Source: Paenibacillus pectinilyticus (GTDB lineage Bacteria > Bacillota > Bacilli > Paenibacillales > NBRC-103111). Taken from it: a DNA stretch of 64,000 nucleotides. The translations under genes and the position numbers were made by a program. Positions 50,863-59,909 of the stretch are shown one piece after another (position 1 is the stretch's first letter; each line of letters starts with the position of its first letter). The notes beneath the pieces were generated by a model. That model was given only the letters and a program-made list of their open reading frames with translations. It had not been told where the DNA came from and did no database searches. The DNA lies in the NCBI RefSeq assembly GCF_001700435.1, contig NZ_LYPC01000026.1, positions 62,001-126,000 on the forward strand, given 5' to 3'.

Positions 50863-51701
50863 GTCAATCATCCGCCCTTACAACCAAGCGCAAACCTGGG
50901 TTTATTGTGCTAGAAGTGATTCTTTTAGCCATGGCTCTGCTATATCTGTTCCCGGTTATTTACTTATTCGGAGCCAGTATGAAGAAGAGTGCGGAATTCT
51001 ATGAGCCGCTGAAACTTCCGCATTGGTATTTCGGCAACTATGCCAAAGTATTCGAGCAGACGCATCTGTTCCAGGCGCTGGGCAACACGCTCTACATTTG
51101 TCTGGTGACACTGATCATTAATATCCTTGTTTCCTCTATGGCTGGTTATATTATTGGAAGAAATCAACATCGTTATTTTCAATTGCTATTTTATGTGTTT
51201 CTGAGTGGCATGATTATTCCAGTTCAGACGAGCATGGTTCCCCTATTTAAATTAGAGCAATTCCTCCATATGCAGAGCTCACTCACTTACTTATGTCTGC
51301 TGTATGTCGCAGGCGGCATCCCATACGGGACGATGGTGTATACCGGATTTATCAAATCAGTTCCTAGGGAACTGGAAGAATCAGCTTCGATAGATGGAGC
51401 AGGACGCTTTCGAACATTTTGGTCCATTATTTTCCCACTGTTGCTGCCGGCAACCGGCACGATTCTTGTAACGACCGTATTTTGGTATTGGAACGATTTC
51501 GTGAGTCCATTGCTTTACTTGGATATTAACCATACACCAACTTTGATCACACTGATCTTTAAATTTAAAGTCGACCGTGGTGTTGATTGGGGACCTATTT
51601 TCTCCATTTGCGTGTTGGCAACCGTTCCCTTAATCATATTGTTTTTATTTACCCAAAAATACTTAATTAAAGGCTTTATTGCAGGTGCCGTAAAAGGATA
51701 A
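50859..51701 (+). CDS. Sugar ABC transporter permease, MalG/LacG type (second importer)
   Basis: 280 residues from GTG 50859, six membrane helices. EAA loop ELEESASIDGAGRFRTFWSIIFPLLLP, C-terminus FTQKYLIKGFIAGAVKG. It is translationally coupled to the upstream permease. Confidence 0.92.
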   Translation: MSQSSALTTKRKPGFIVLEVILLAMALLYLFPVIYLFGASMKKSAEFYEPLKLPHWYFGNYAKVFEQTHLFQALGNTLYICLVTLIINILVSSMAGYIIGRNQHRYFQLLFYVFLSGMIIPVQTSMVPLFKLEQFLHMQSSLTYLCLLYVAGGIPYGTMVYTGFIKSVPRELEESASIDGAGRFRTFWSIIFPLLLPATGTILVTTVFWYWNDFVSPLLYLDINHTPTLITLIFKFKVDRGVDWGPIFSICVLATVPLIILFLFTQKYLIKGFIAGAVKG

Positions 51702-51745
51702 CCCGACGAAGCTACCTACATTCATATCGGAGAAGGAGAATTTCC

Positions 51746-52909
51746 ATGAAACAAACTGAAGTAGCTGTATATTATTTCCCAAACTATCACCCGGATCCAC
51801 TCAACGAACAATGGCATGGTCAAGGATGGACGGAGTGGGAATTGGTGAAGGCGGCAAGGCCGCGATTCCAAGGACATGAGCAGCCCAAGATTCCGATTTG
51901 GGGTTATGAGGATGAGTCCGATCCAGCCATTATGGCTAAAAAGATTCAGGCCGCTGCCGACCATGGCATCTCTTCGTTCATCTTCGATTGGTATTGGTAT
52001 GAGAATGGTCCCTTTCTACATGGTGCATTGGAGCGGGGCTTCCTTAAAGCGCTGAATAGCGAACAACTGAAATTTTCACTCATGTGGGCTAACCACGATT
52101 GGTATGATATTCAGCCTGCACCGCGCAATTTCCGCAATAATTTAGCAGCGAGCGGGAAGGTAACGGAGGAGCAGTTCATCAAGGCTACGGATTATATGAT
52201 ATCCCATTATTTCCATCTCCCGAATTATTGGCGAGTGGATGGTGGTTTGTATTTTTCCATCTATGAATTGATGAATTTAATCGAAGGATTGGGCGGAAGT
52301 TATACGGAGACTAAACGTATTTTACAAGATTTCCGTACGCGTGTACGAAACGCTGGGCTTGGCGAGCTGCATCTGAACGCCATCGTCTGGGGAGTACAGA
52401 ACCTGCCTGGTGAGAAGGCCATTGAAGATGTGAATGGCGTACTAGAGGATCTCGGATTTGACAGCATCACCTCTTACGTTTGGATTCATCACAACCCCAT
52501 CCCGCATTTTCCAATGTCGGACTATAGCATGTATCGGGAGCTGTCAGTAAAGGATTTCGAACGATTCACGAATGAATACGATCTTCCGTATTTTCCAAAC
52601 GTGTCGATGGGGTGGGATTCAAGCCCGCGTACGATTCAGACGGATGTCTATGATTGTGTCGGATATCCCTATACACCGATCTTGGTGGGCAATACACCCG
52701 AACAGTTCGAGAAGGCGCTCTCGGAAGCGAAAACCTTTATGGATAAAGGGTTTACCAAGCCGAGCATTGTAACGATTAATTCATGGAACGAATGGACAGA
52801 AGGAAGTTATTTGGAGCCAGATACGCGTTATGGTATGAAATATTTGGAAGCGATTAGAAATGTATTTGGAGTCAAAAGCAAACAGCATTCGCAGTCAGAA
52901 GTTGTATAA
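51746..52909 (+). CDS. GH99-like / WbsX-type glycoside hydrolase
   Basis: 387 residues, no signal peptide. Opening AVYYFPNYHPD and WHGQGWTEWELVKAARPRFQGHEQPKIP, then ISSFIFDWYWYENGPFL, MWANHDWYD, and INSWNEWTEGSYLEPD at the C-terminus: the GH99-like (WbsX) TIM-barrel pattern. GH99 enzymes are endo-acting on mannosides; WbsX-like members have no settled substrate. It is the fourth gene of the second importer operon, 44 bases behind the permease, so it probably acts on the imported oligosaccharide in the cytoplasm. Confidence 0.85.
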   Translation: MKQTEVAVYYFPNYHPDPLNEQWHGQGWTEWELVKAARPRFQGHEQPKIPIWGYEDESDPAIMAKKIQAAADHGISSFIFDWYWYENGPFLHGALERGFLKALNSEQLKFSLMWANHDWYDIQPAPRNFRNNLAASGKVTEEQFIKATDYMISHYFHLPNYWRVDGGLYFSIYELMNLIEGLGGSYTETKRILQDFRTRVRNAGLGELHLNAIVWGVQNLPGEKAIEDVNGVLEDLGFDSITSYVWIHHNPIPHFPMSDYSMYRELSVKDFERFTNEYDLPYFPNVSMGWDSSPRTIQTDVYDCVGYPYTPILVGNTPEQFEKALSEAKTFMDKGFTKPSIVTINSWNEWTEGSYLEPDTRYGMKYLEAIRNVFGVKSKQHSQSEVV

Positions 52910-52998
52910 TGCATGTACTTATTCTTCACTAGGAGGCGCGTGTATAATGGTGATAAAGCTAGGTTCATCATCCACAAGCCATTTCAAAGGGAGACCCA

Positions 52999-53934
52999 AT
53001 GAGTAACATACGCCAAGTCGATTTCCTGAATCTTGCCCCTTATGTCAGGTACGTTCATGAGTTTGAACATAGGGAGCTTACTGCCGTCAAAGTACCTCCC
53101 CGAATCATTTATGATTACGAAATTATTTTCATGGTTGGAGGCTCCGGGAACTACCGAATTAACGATCGTTCCTTTGTGTTGAATGCGGGGGATTTATGTA
53201 TCATCCCCCCATTTGTGCAGAATTCCTTTCTTTTACCACAAGGACAATATTGCCATTATCTCGCCGTGCACTTTGACTTAGTCTACATGGGACACAATTA
53301 TGACTTCTCTCCCGAGGATGTCTATGTGAATCTGGATTACCAGAATATGGATAGCATTCCGTGGGAAGAAGAGTTAACCCATCGCCCCCATGTGGTGCTG
53401 AATGAAATTTCATTCCCTGATCATATGCAGCCTAGCGACCCTATTTTTGTAGCCAATCTATTAAAAGATTTACTCGCTACCTTTGTATCCAAGGAATATG
53501 GCTATCATTTAAGACTGCGTATTCTACTGTTGCAATTGCTAGAGGCTCTGCTCAAAGATATTGCGACAGACGATGGAGTCGGCAAACGGCATAAATATCG
53601 GGAAACCATTGCCGGGGCTATCCAAATCATGAAAAATCATTACAAGGATCCGCCGGATTATCGGAAAATGGCCAGTGATTTCGGGTTATCGCTCAATTAT
53701 TTCCGCACGCTTTTTAAAGAAGCGACAGGTAAAGCCCCATTGGAATATTTGATTCAAATACGCATGGATAAAGCGAAGGAACTGTTAACCAATTCGAACT
53801 ATTCAGTCGGAGAAATCAGCGAAATGGTGGGCTATGATAACATTCATCATTTTAGCAAACTGTTCAAAAAAATTGAGGGCATTTCGCCCAAACATTACTT
53901 AGAGTCTTTGACGGGCAGAAGGAAGAGTTGGTAA
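52999..53934 (+). CDS. AraC family regulator (second importer locus)
   Basis: 311 residues. N-terminal cupin-type domain with RIIYDYEIIFMVGGSGNYRIN and AGDLCIIPPFVQNSFLLP; C-terminal AraC DNA-binding domain (about 205-305) with ASDFGLSLNYFRTLFKEATGKAPLEYLIQIRMDKAKELL and MVGYDNIHHFSKLFKKIEGISPKHY. It lies 89 bases behind the GH99-like gene in the same direction, and has a strong terminator behind it. It probably controls the second importer and rhamnosidase genes. Confidence 0.87.
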   Translation: MSNIRQVDFLNLAPYVRYVHEFEHRELTAVKVPPRIIYDYEIIFMVGGSGNYRINDRSFVLNAGDLCIIPPFVQNSFLLPQGQYCHYLAVHFDLVYMGHNYDFSPEDVYVNLDYQNMDSIPWEEELTHRPHVVLNEISFPDHMQPSDPIFVANLLKDLLATFVSKEYGYHLRLRILLLQLLEALLKDIATDDGVGKRHKYRETIAGAIQIMKNHYKDPPDYRKMASDFGLSLNYFRTLFKEATGKAPLEYLIQIRMDKAKELLTNSNYSVGEISEMVGYDNIHHFSKLFKKIEGISPKHYLESLTGRRKSW

Positions 53935-53958
53935 ATAGGAGGAGGGAAATGATTCACG

Positions 53959-53998
53959 ATCCCTAGTCGGACGCCTGGCGTTTCGATTAGGGATTTTT
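53959..53998 (+). terminator. Terminator after the AraC gene
   Basis: ATCCCTAGTCG pairs with CGATTAGGGAT (one G-T pair), with an inner ACGCC/GGCGT helix, then TTTTTG. Confidence 0.8.
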
Positions 53999-54138
53999 GT
54001 ATACCCGAATGATCCAGAACAATAAACGTAACCATGTCCAAAAAATCCACCTCCAGCGTCGATTTTGTTCTCCCTATTCGTGCCCCTTTTCTCCTAAGAT
54101 AGAGGTAAGAACGCAGGGATTATTAAGGAGGAAAAAGT

Positions 54139-56847
54139 ATGAATCAAGCTTGGCACCTAACGAATCTAAGAACGAATGCCATGGTAAATCCATTGGGGGT
54201 GGAAACAGCCGCTCCCTTATTAAGTTATATTATCGAAGCTTCTGCTCGGAATCAGCGCCAACACTTTTATCAAATTCTAGCAGCGTCTTCTATATCCAGC
54301 TTAAAGAATCATATCGGTGATATGTGGGATTCAGGCAAAGTCGCGGGAAGAGCAACTAGCAACATACTGTATCAGGGTCAAGTGTTAACCTCGAGGCAGC
54401 GTGTCTATTGGAAGGTTCGTGCATGGAACGAGCTAGACCAGGTTTCAGATTGGAGTGAACCTTGCTATTGGGAAGCTGGACTTCTGCATAAAACAGACTG
54501 GACTGGCGCTTGGATTGGACAGGGGGAGTCGTGGGAAGGCAACCGTTCTGTGGTTCCTATGTTTGCTAAAGAGTTCGTGACCGCGGATGATAAAAAAATT
54601 ACGGAAGCCAGACTCTACATAAGCGGTCTGGGGCTATTCGAAGCTCACTTGAACGGTAGGAAAGTGAGTGAGAATTATTATGAACCCGGTGAAAGTGACT
54701 GTAGAGATACCGTTTACTATGTGACTTATGATGTGACGGAGCAGCTGCAACGGGGGCATAATGCGATTGGCATTCTCCTTGGTAACGGCATGTACGGCAA
54801 TTATGAGGAAGTGAGCACGCTAACTGGAGATCGTCTGCGTTATTCGAAGACAGATGGACTTGCAAAGAGCACCTCGTGGCAGGGCCTGTATGGAAGATTG
54901 AAGACAATCGCGCAAGTCGAAGTCACGTATGAAGACGGTACGGTGGATACGATTGTGACAGATGAGAGCTGGGTATTCACGGAAAGTCCGACGACATTCT
55001 CAGGCTGGTTCGGCGGTGAAGATTATGATGCGACGAAGGAAGTAACTGGCTGGCATTGTGCGGGGACCTCCCGGGACAATTGGGATCAGGCGCAAATCAT
55101 GGAGCCTCCAATGGGTAAGCTGACAGCGAGAGAGTGTCCACCCATCACGATCGTTGAGAGCTTCCAAGCTGCATCGGTTACGAAGCTAGCGAGCGGCAAT
55201 TATCTCGTCGATATGGGCAGGAATGGCGCCGGGATACCTGAAATCATTTTGACCCATACCACGCCGGAGATGGCAGGTGGCAAGATGACCTTATACCCAG
55301 CGGAAGTACTAACGAGCGAGGGCGGAGCAGACCCACATAGTGGTATTCAATATATTGAGTGGGGAATTGTTTACAACAGCTATATCGTAGGTGGAAAAGG
55401 GGAAGAGCGGTGGAAACCAACCTTTGCCTATCAAGGATATCGCTATATTGAAGTTGAACTTAGCCCGGAGTTAGCAGACTGGGTTCCGGATGTGACTCAG
55501 TTTATCAGTCATCTCCTAAGAACGGATAATGACATTGTTGGTACATTTCGGACATCAAGTGAGGAAATCAATACCATAGATACGATTATTACACGCGCGA
55601 TTGAAAGTAACATGTACAGTGTTCTAACGGATTGTCCGCATATGGAGAAATTAGGCTGGGCAGAAGTGAGCCAGTTCATGTTTAATTCCATCGCATCGAC
55701 ATTTGATATCCAAGCCTGGATGAAGAAATTCACGAAGGATATGATGGATTCCCAAGAGGAAAGCGGTGAATCCGTCGCGATTGCCCCTGAATACCAGCGG
55801 ATTACATTCCTGTACAAAGATCCGAACTGGGGCGGCGCGCTTGTCCTTACACCATGGCAGATCTATCAGGTTTATGGGGATTCGACCATTCTGAAGAACG
55901 CTTATCCGAATATGAAGGCTTATATTGCTTATCTCAAAAGCCAGACAACCGACAATCTGCTCATCGGCTATGCCCAAATTGGCGAATGGGGAGCCTATGA
56001 TACCTCTACGCCTACCGACTTCGTGGCGACGTGTGCGTATTACCGAATTGTGCATACAGTAGCTCAGATAGCAGATGTTCTAGGGCATGCTGACGAGGCA
56101 ACTTCTTATCTGGATCTTGCCGCAGCCATTAAAGCTGCGTTTAATCTCGCCTATTATGATGCCGCTACAGGCATCTATGGCTCAGGCAGTCAAGCGAGCT
56201 ACGCTTGCGCGCTGTTTAGTGAATTGGTCGAAGAGACCCATATTCCGGGGACGTTAGAGCTGCTGGTTAAAGCGATCGAAGTGACGGACTATCATTTGAG
56301 CACAGGTGAGGTTGCCCTCAAGCAAATGTTATCGGTCTTAGCGAACTATGGCCGCAACGATGTCGTGTATCGCATGGTCACGAATAAAACGCAGCCAAGC
56401 TACTTGTACTTTGTGAGCCAAGGGGCAACAACGCTGCCCGAGTATTGGGATATGGCTCGATCGCAAAATCATTGCATGATGGGACACGCCAAGGAATGGC
56501 TTACGCGTTCACTGGCAGGGATTTCCCCAACATCGCCCGGCTATGACTCTTTTGAGATCAAGCCGTATCTGCCAGATGATTTGGCTGAAACAGAAGCAAC
56601 GATGAAGTGCAATTATGGGATGATTGCTGCTCATTGGATTCGAGACATTACGAATAAGCAGCTTACTTTGAAAGTAACCATTCCGGTAGGTCCCGAGGCT
56701 AAAGTGTATGTCCCAAGATGCGGTGGAGCTAATCTTCGCATGGATGGGCAAGAGATCGCAGCTGCCCAAGATGACAGTGGCTCGTATTATGTGGTGGATC
56801 ACGTAGGATCAGGAACGTATGTATTCTCTACAGATATTGTGGCTTAA
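54139..56847 (+). CDS. Alpha-L-rhamnosidase, GH78 (second)
   Basis: 902 residues, no signal peptide, cytoplasmic. N-terminal fibronectin-like domain (about 1-110) with LRTNAMVNPLGVET and VYWKVRAWNELDQVSDWSEP; sandwich domains with ARLYISGLGLFEAHLNGRKVSENYYEPGESD; active-site region VLTDCPHMEKLGWAEVSQFMFN; barrel end TTLPEYWDMARSQNHCMMGHAKEWLTRSLAGI. This is the normal GH78 domain order (Bac_rhamnosid_N, _6H and _C), unlike the first GH78 protein, which lacks the fibronectin-like start. It removes alpha-L-rhamnose from imported fragments. AAGGAGG sits just upstream, and a terminator separates it from the AraC gene. Confidence 0.92.
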   Translation: MNQAWHLTNLRTNAMVNPLGVETAAPLLSYIIEASARNQRQHFYQILAASSISSLKNHIGDMWDSGKVAGRATSNILYQGQVLTSRQRVYWKVRAWNELDQVSDWSEPCYWEAGLLHKTDWTGAWIGQGESWEGNRSVVPMFAKEFVTADDKKITEARLYISGLGLFEAHLNGRKVSENYYEPGESDCRDTVYYVTYDVTEQLQRGHNAIGILLGNGMYGNYEEVSTLTGDRLRYSKTDGLAKSTSWQGLYGRLKTIAQVEVTYEDGTVDTIVTDESWVFTESPTTFSGWFGGEDYDATKEVTGWHCAGTSRDNWDQAQIMEPPMGKLTARECPPITIVESFQAASVTKLASGNYLVDMGRNGAGIPEIILTHTTPEMAGGKMTLYPAEVLTSEGGADPHSGIQYIEWGIVYNSYIVGGKGEERWKPTFAYQGYRYIEVELSPELADWVPDVTQFISHLLRTDNDIVGTFRTSSEEINTIDTIITRAIESNMYSVLTDCPHMEKLGWAEVSQFMFNSIASTFDIQAWMKKFTKDMMDSQEESGESVAIAPEYQRITFLYKDPNWGGALVLTPWQIYQVYGDSTILKNAYPNMKAYIAYLKSQTTDNLLIGYAQIGEWGAYDTSTPTDFVATCAYYRIVHTVAQIADVLGHADEATSYLDLAAAIKAAFNLAYYDAATGIYGSGSQASYACALFSELVEETHIPGTLELLVKAIEVTDYHLSTGEVALKQMLSVLANYGRNDVVYRMVTNKTQPSYLYFVSQGATTLPEYWDMARSQNHCMMGHAKEWLTRSLAGISPTSPGYDSFEIKPYLPDDLAETEATMKCNYGMIAAHWIRDITNKQLTLKVTIPVGPEAKVYVPRCGGANLRMDGQEIAAAQDDSGSYYVVDHVGSGTYVFSTDIVA

Positions 56848-56872
56848 CATAGACGACCACAGAAGAAAGAAA

Positions 56873-57910
56873 ATGCTTCAGCTGGTGCCCAGAAATGATA
56901 ACATGGAAGTACCAACTATCATCTGGCCCTGTGGCCGTGGGAGACCACTTATGCTGCCTTTCATGCAAATGCTCCAGAAACAACCCATACGGCCCTACGT
57001 TCGATTTGCGCATCATATGCTTCAAGCCCTGGATATCGTGCCGCGTATCATATTCGATCATGAATTTGTTTGGATTGAAAAAGGGAAAGGCATTCTGACT
57101 GTGGGCGAGTCATTTCTCCCGTATCAGAAAGGGGATTTGCTGCTGATCCCCCCAGGAACGGTGCATGCGTTGTCGGGGCCCTTTGAAGCGCATAAAGCGA
57201 TTCACTTTGATTGGGAGCACCGACCTGAGGCGCAAGAGTCACTCGATCAGCAGATCGATGACGGGCAGGCAGGGCGATTCCGCCTTCATGGGGGATCCCT
57301 TTGGCTGCCCCATGCCATTGTATTTCAAAAGGTTGGCGATGAAATCATCGCGGCCATTGATGAGATTGTAGACGTATACCAATCGAAGGCCACGTTTAGA
57401 TCGCTGCAGCTTCAAGCTGCTTTCAGCAGGCTGCTCCTTCATCTCGTGATGGATGTAGATGAGGGGCGCACCGCATATGTTCAGCTTGTTTCCAAGGATT
57501 CACCTCACATGGCAGCCACGTTGGAGGAGAAGGCTGAGATTACGGGGCTAGCCGACCAGTTGATGACAAGGGTCGAAAAAGCGGACGTGGATCCGGGCAT
57601 CTTGCAGGAATTGATGCAGCCCATTCCGCTTGGCGAAGCACAGATCAGGCGTCTATTCAAAAGACAATTTGGCTATACACCCCATATGTATGTAACCCTG
57701 CTATGTATGAATAAGGCTCGGAAGCTGCTGCAAGAAGGCTCGAAGTCGGTACAGGAAATTTCCTTTTCTTGCGGCTATGAAGACGCCAAATATTTCAGCA
57801 GACTGTTCCGTAAGCTAGAAGGTGTTGCGCCTGCGGAGTTTCGCGAGCTGCACAGGCTATACCGCGCGGAGCAGAGTAGTAAGAAAAGTATAGTGAAAAA
57901 GGTAGAATAA
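56873..57910 (+). CDS. AraC family regulator (behind GH78)
   Basis: 345 residues from ATG 56873 (AGAAGAAAG upstream). The frame stays open back to 56819, inside the rhamnosidase gene, so an overlapping, coupled start is possible. Cupin-type N-terminal domain with RIIFDHEFVWIEKGKGILTVG and GDLLLIPPGTVHALSG; C-terminal AraC domain with RRLFKRQFGYTPHMYVTLLCMNKARKLLQEG and SCGYEDAKYFSRLFRKLEGVAPAEFRE. The first half-helix-turn-helix is less conserved than in the other AraC proteins here. Being cotranscribed with GH78, it may respond to rhamnose or rhamnosides. Confidence 0.85.
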   Translation: MLQLVPRNDNMEVPTIIWPCGRGRPLMLPFMQMLQKQPIRPYVRFAHHMLQALDIVPRIIFDHEFVWIEKGKGILTVGESFLPYQKGDLLLIPPGTVHALSGPFEAHKAIHFDWEHRPEAQESLDQQIDDGQAGRFRLHGGSLWLPHAIVFQKVGDEIIAAIDEIVDVYQSKATFRSLQLQAAFSRLLLHLVMDVDEGRTAYVQLVSKDSPHMAATLEEKAEITGLADQLMTRVEKADVDPGILQELMQPIPLGEAQIRRLFKRQFGYTPHMYVTLLCMNKARKLLQEGSKSVQEISFSCGYEDAKYFSRLFRKLEGVAPAEFRELHRLYRAEQSSKKSIVKKVE

Positions 57911-57937
57911 TTGGATGTTTGTTCCACCCAATCGGTT

Positions 57938-58015
57938 ATATAATTAGTGTACGTACACCAATAAATACGGTAACTTTTCGATGAGCCAGAGTATCGTTAA
58001 GCTGCCGTATTTGTC
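57938..58015. promoter_or_regulatory. Control region before the second YesM gene
   Basis: A TATAAT (57939-57944) is followed at once by the perfect 12-base palindrome GTGTACGTACAC (57947-57958), and then by an inverted repeat AAATACGG ... CCGTATTT with a smaller CGAT...ATCG helix inside (57962-58015). The palindrome is a candidate operator; the larger repeat may be the end of the AraC transcript. Confidence 0.4.
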
Positions 58016-58058
58016 GTGTTATACTGGATAAAACTGGCATGAAGAGGCGGGTAGGGCA

Positions 58059-59909
58059 ATGGCATGGTTTCGAAGACTATACAAGCGTGTTGTTACGGAT
58101 TCCAGCATATTTAATAAAATTTTTTATGGCGTTTTAATCATTGTCTGCTTGGTCATATTCGTATCGAGCTTCTTTTCTTACAAATATACTAGGAATATGT
58201 ATGTGGATGAAGCCGTAAAGAATGCTGCTCGGTTAGTCGACAATATCAATACCGAATTTGAAGATAATTTGGATCAGGTCGATCAGATTATCCAATCGAT
58301 TTATGCAGAAACGGATTACGCAGATTCCAGTAACAGCATCAAGGAGATTCTATCTACGAAGTCGTACACAGGCATAGAAGATGAATTTCATTCGTTAAAA
58401 GTCATCCGCAACTTTTTCCAGAGACTGATGTTTCTACGAAAAGATTTTAATAGTTTTTACATCTATTCCTCCAAAGAGAAGGTTTTTTCCTATGCAATCG
58501 GCGGCAAAAATAAATTGGATTACTCGCCTACGAATGAAGCTTGGTTTAAACAAACGATGGAAGCCGATGGGAGAACGATTATTTTGCCGCCTCACTATCC
58601 TTTTCAGCTTCAATATAATAAGGAAGTTATTTCTTTCTCCAGACTTTTAAAAAATATCGATGATTTCAATGCGGAGCCGTACGGTGTTATTTTACTGGAT
58701 TTGTCCATGGATTCGTTGAAAGGCATTATTGATAAAGCAAGATTAAGTGAAAAGACAGGTGTTCTATTCCTAGATCCGCAAGGAAACGAAATCTATCAGA
58801 ACAAAGTGGAACAAGGGAGCATCGTCTTAAATAAGCAAATTTCCCATCAAATTATGACGGAGAGTAATGGGAACTATCAGGATACAATCGATGGGAAATC
58901 GTATCTAATTTCATTTAATACATCAAGTGTAACGGGATGGAAGCTTCTTACGCTAACGCCATATACAGAAATCGTCAAAGGCGGAGATCGGCTTTTACTC
59001 TTTTATATGGAGCTCGGTATTGCCGCTGTGATGATTACCATTCTCCTCGCTTATATGTTTTCTAAAGTGATGTTTAAGCCGATTCACAAGCTGCATAAAG
59101 GGATGAATAAGGTGAAAGCAGGCAGCTTTGAATTTCAGTTGGAGCATTACGCAAACGATGAATTAGGTCAGCTGATCCAGAGTTTTAACGCCATGGTATC
59201 CACGATCCGAACCTTAATTACGGAGAAATATGAAGAGAAGCTCGCCCGAAGTGAAGCGGAATTTAAGTATTTGCAGGCTCAAATTAATCCGCACTTTATG
59301 TATAATACCTTGCAAATTATTAGCTCTATGGCAATTGTGAAAAAGGTTCCTGAGATTCATCAGGTTTCCAAAAGCTTGGCCAAAATCATGCGATATAGCT
59401 TGAACACAGATAACAATCACAAAAGTGTGCAAGAAGAATTGGAAATTGTCAGTTCGTATCTGGATATTCAGAAGCTTCGTTATAAAGAGTATTTAAATTA
59501 CCAAATAGACGTTGAACAGATTGGGCATGTACCTATTCTTAAATTAGTTATCCAGCCCATTGTTGAGAATGCGATTGTCCACGGTATAGAACTCAAGGGT
59601 GCAAACGGTTGGATTCAACTCTCCTCTCGCATCGAGGGGGAACATGTTTGTATTGATGTCTTTGATAACGGTGTTGGCATACCCCGTGATCGGTTGGAAA
59701 AGCTGATGCAGCACATGAATCATACGGAGACGATGGAATGGAGCGCTTCTTTGACAGACAATAACCATATTGGTTTAAAAAATATTCATCAAAGGCTCAA
59801 GCTCATGTATGGGGCTGAATACGGTCTGCAGATCGAGAGTGAAGAGGGAAATTGGACGAGAGTTACGATACATATTCCATTACCTAGGCCCGAAGGGAGA
59901 TTGACATGA
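58059..59909 (+). CDS. YesM-type sensor histidine kinase (second pair)
   Basis: 616 residues. TM1 at about 20-45, extracellular dCACHE-like sensor (about 48-305), TM2 at about 310-335, HAMP (about 330-385), His_kinase with LQAQINPHFMYNTLQII (His near residue 411), and HATPase_c with IQPIVENAIVHGIE and FDNGVGI. It overlaps its response regulator gene by 4 bases and is similar in architecture to the kinase at 34972, though the sensor halves differ, suggesting different ligands. Confidence 0.9.
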   Translation: MAWFRRLYKRVVTDSSIFNKIFYGVLIIVCLVIFVSSFFSYKYTRNMYVDEAVKNAARLVDNINTEFEDNLDQVDQIIQSIYAETDYADSSNSIKEILSTKSYTGIEDEFHSLKVIRNFFQRLMFLRKDFNSFYIYSSKEKVFSYAIGGKNKLDYSPTNEAWFKQTMEADGRTIILPPHYPFQLQYNKEVISFSRLLKNIDDFNAEPYGVILLDLSMDSLKGIIDKARLSEKTGVLFLDPQGNEIYQNKVEQGSIVLNKQISHQIMTESNGNYQDTIDGKSYLISFNTSSVTGWKLLTLTPYTEIVKGGDRLLLFYMELGIAAVMITILLAYMFSKVMFKPIHKLHKGMNKVKAGSFEFQLEHYANDELGQLIQSFNAMVSTIRTLITEKYEEKLARSEAEFKYLQAQINPHFMYNTLQIISSMAIVKKVPEIHQVSKSLAKIMRYSLNTDNNHKSVQEELEIVSSYLDIQKLRYKEYLNYQIDVEQIGHVPILKLVIQPIVENAIVHGIELKGANGWIQLSSRIEGEHVCIDVFDNGVGIPRDRLEKLMQHMNHTETMEWSASLTDNNHIGLKNIHQRLKLMYGAEYGLQIESEEGNWTRVTIHIPLPRPEGRLT

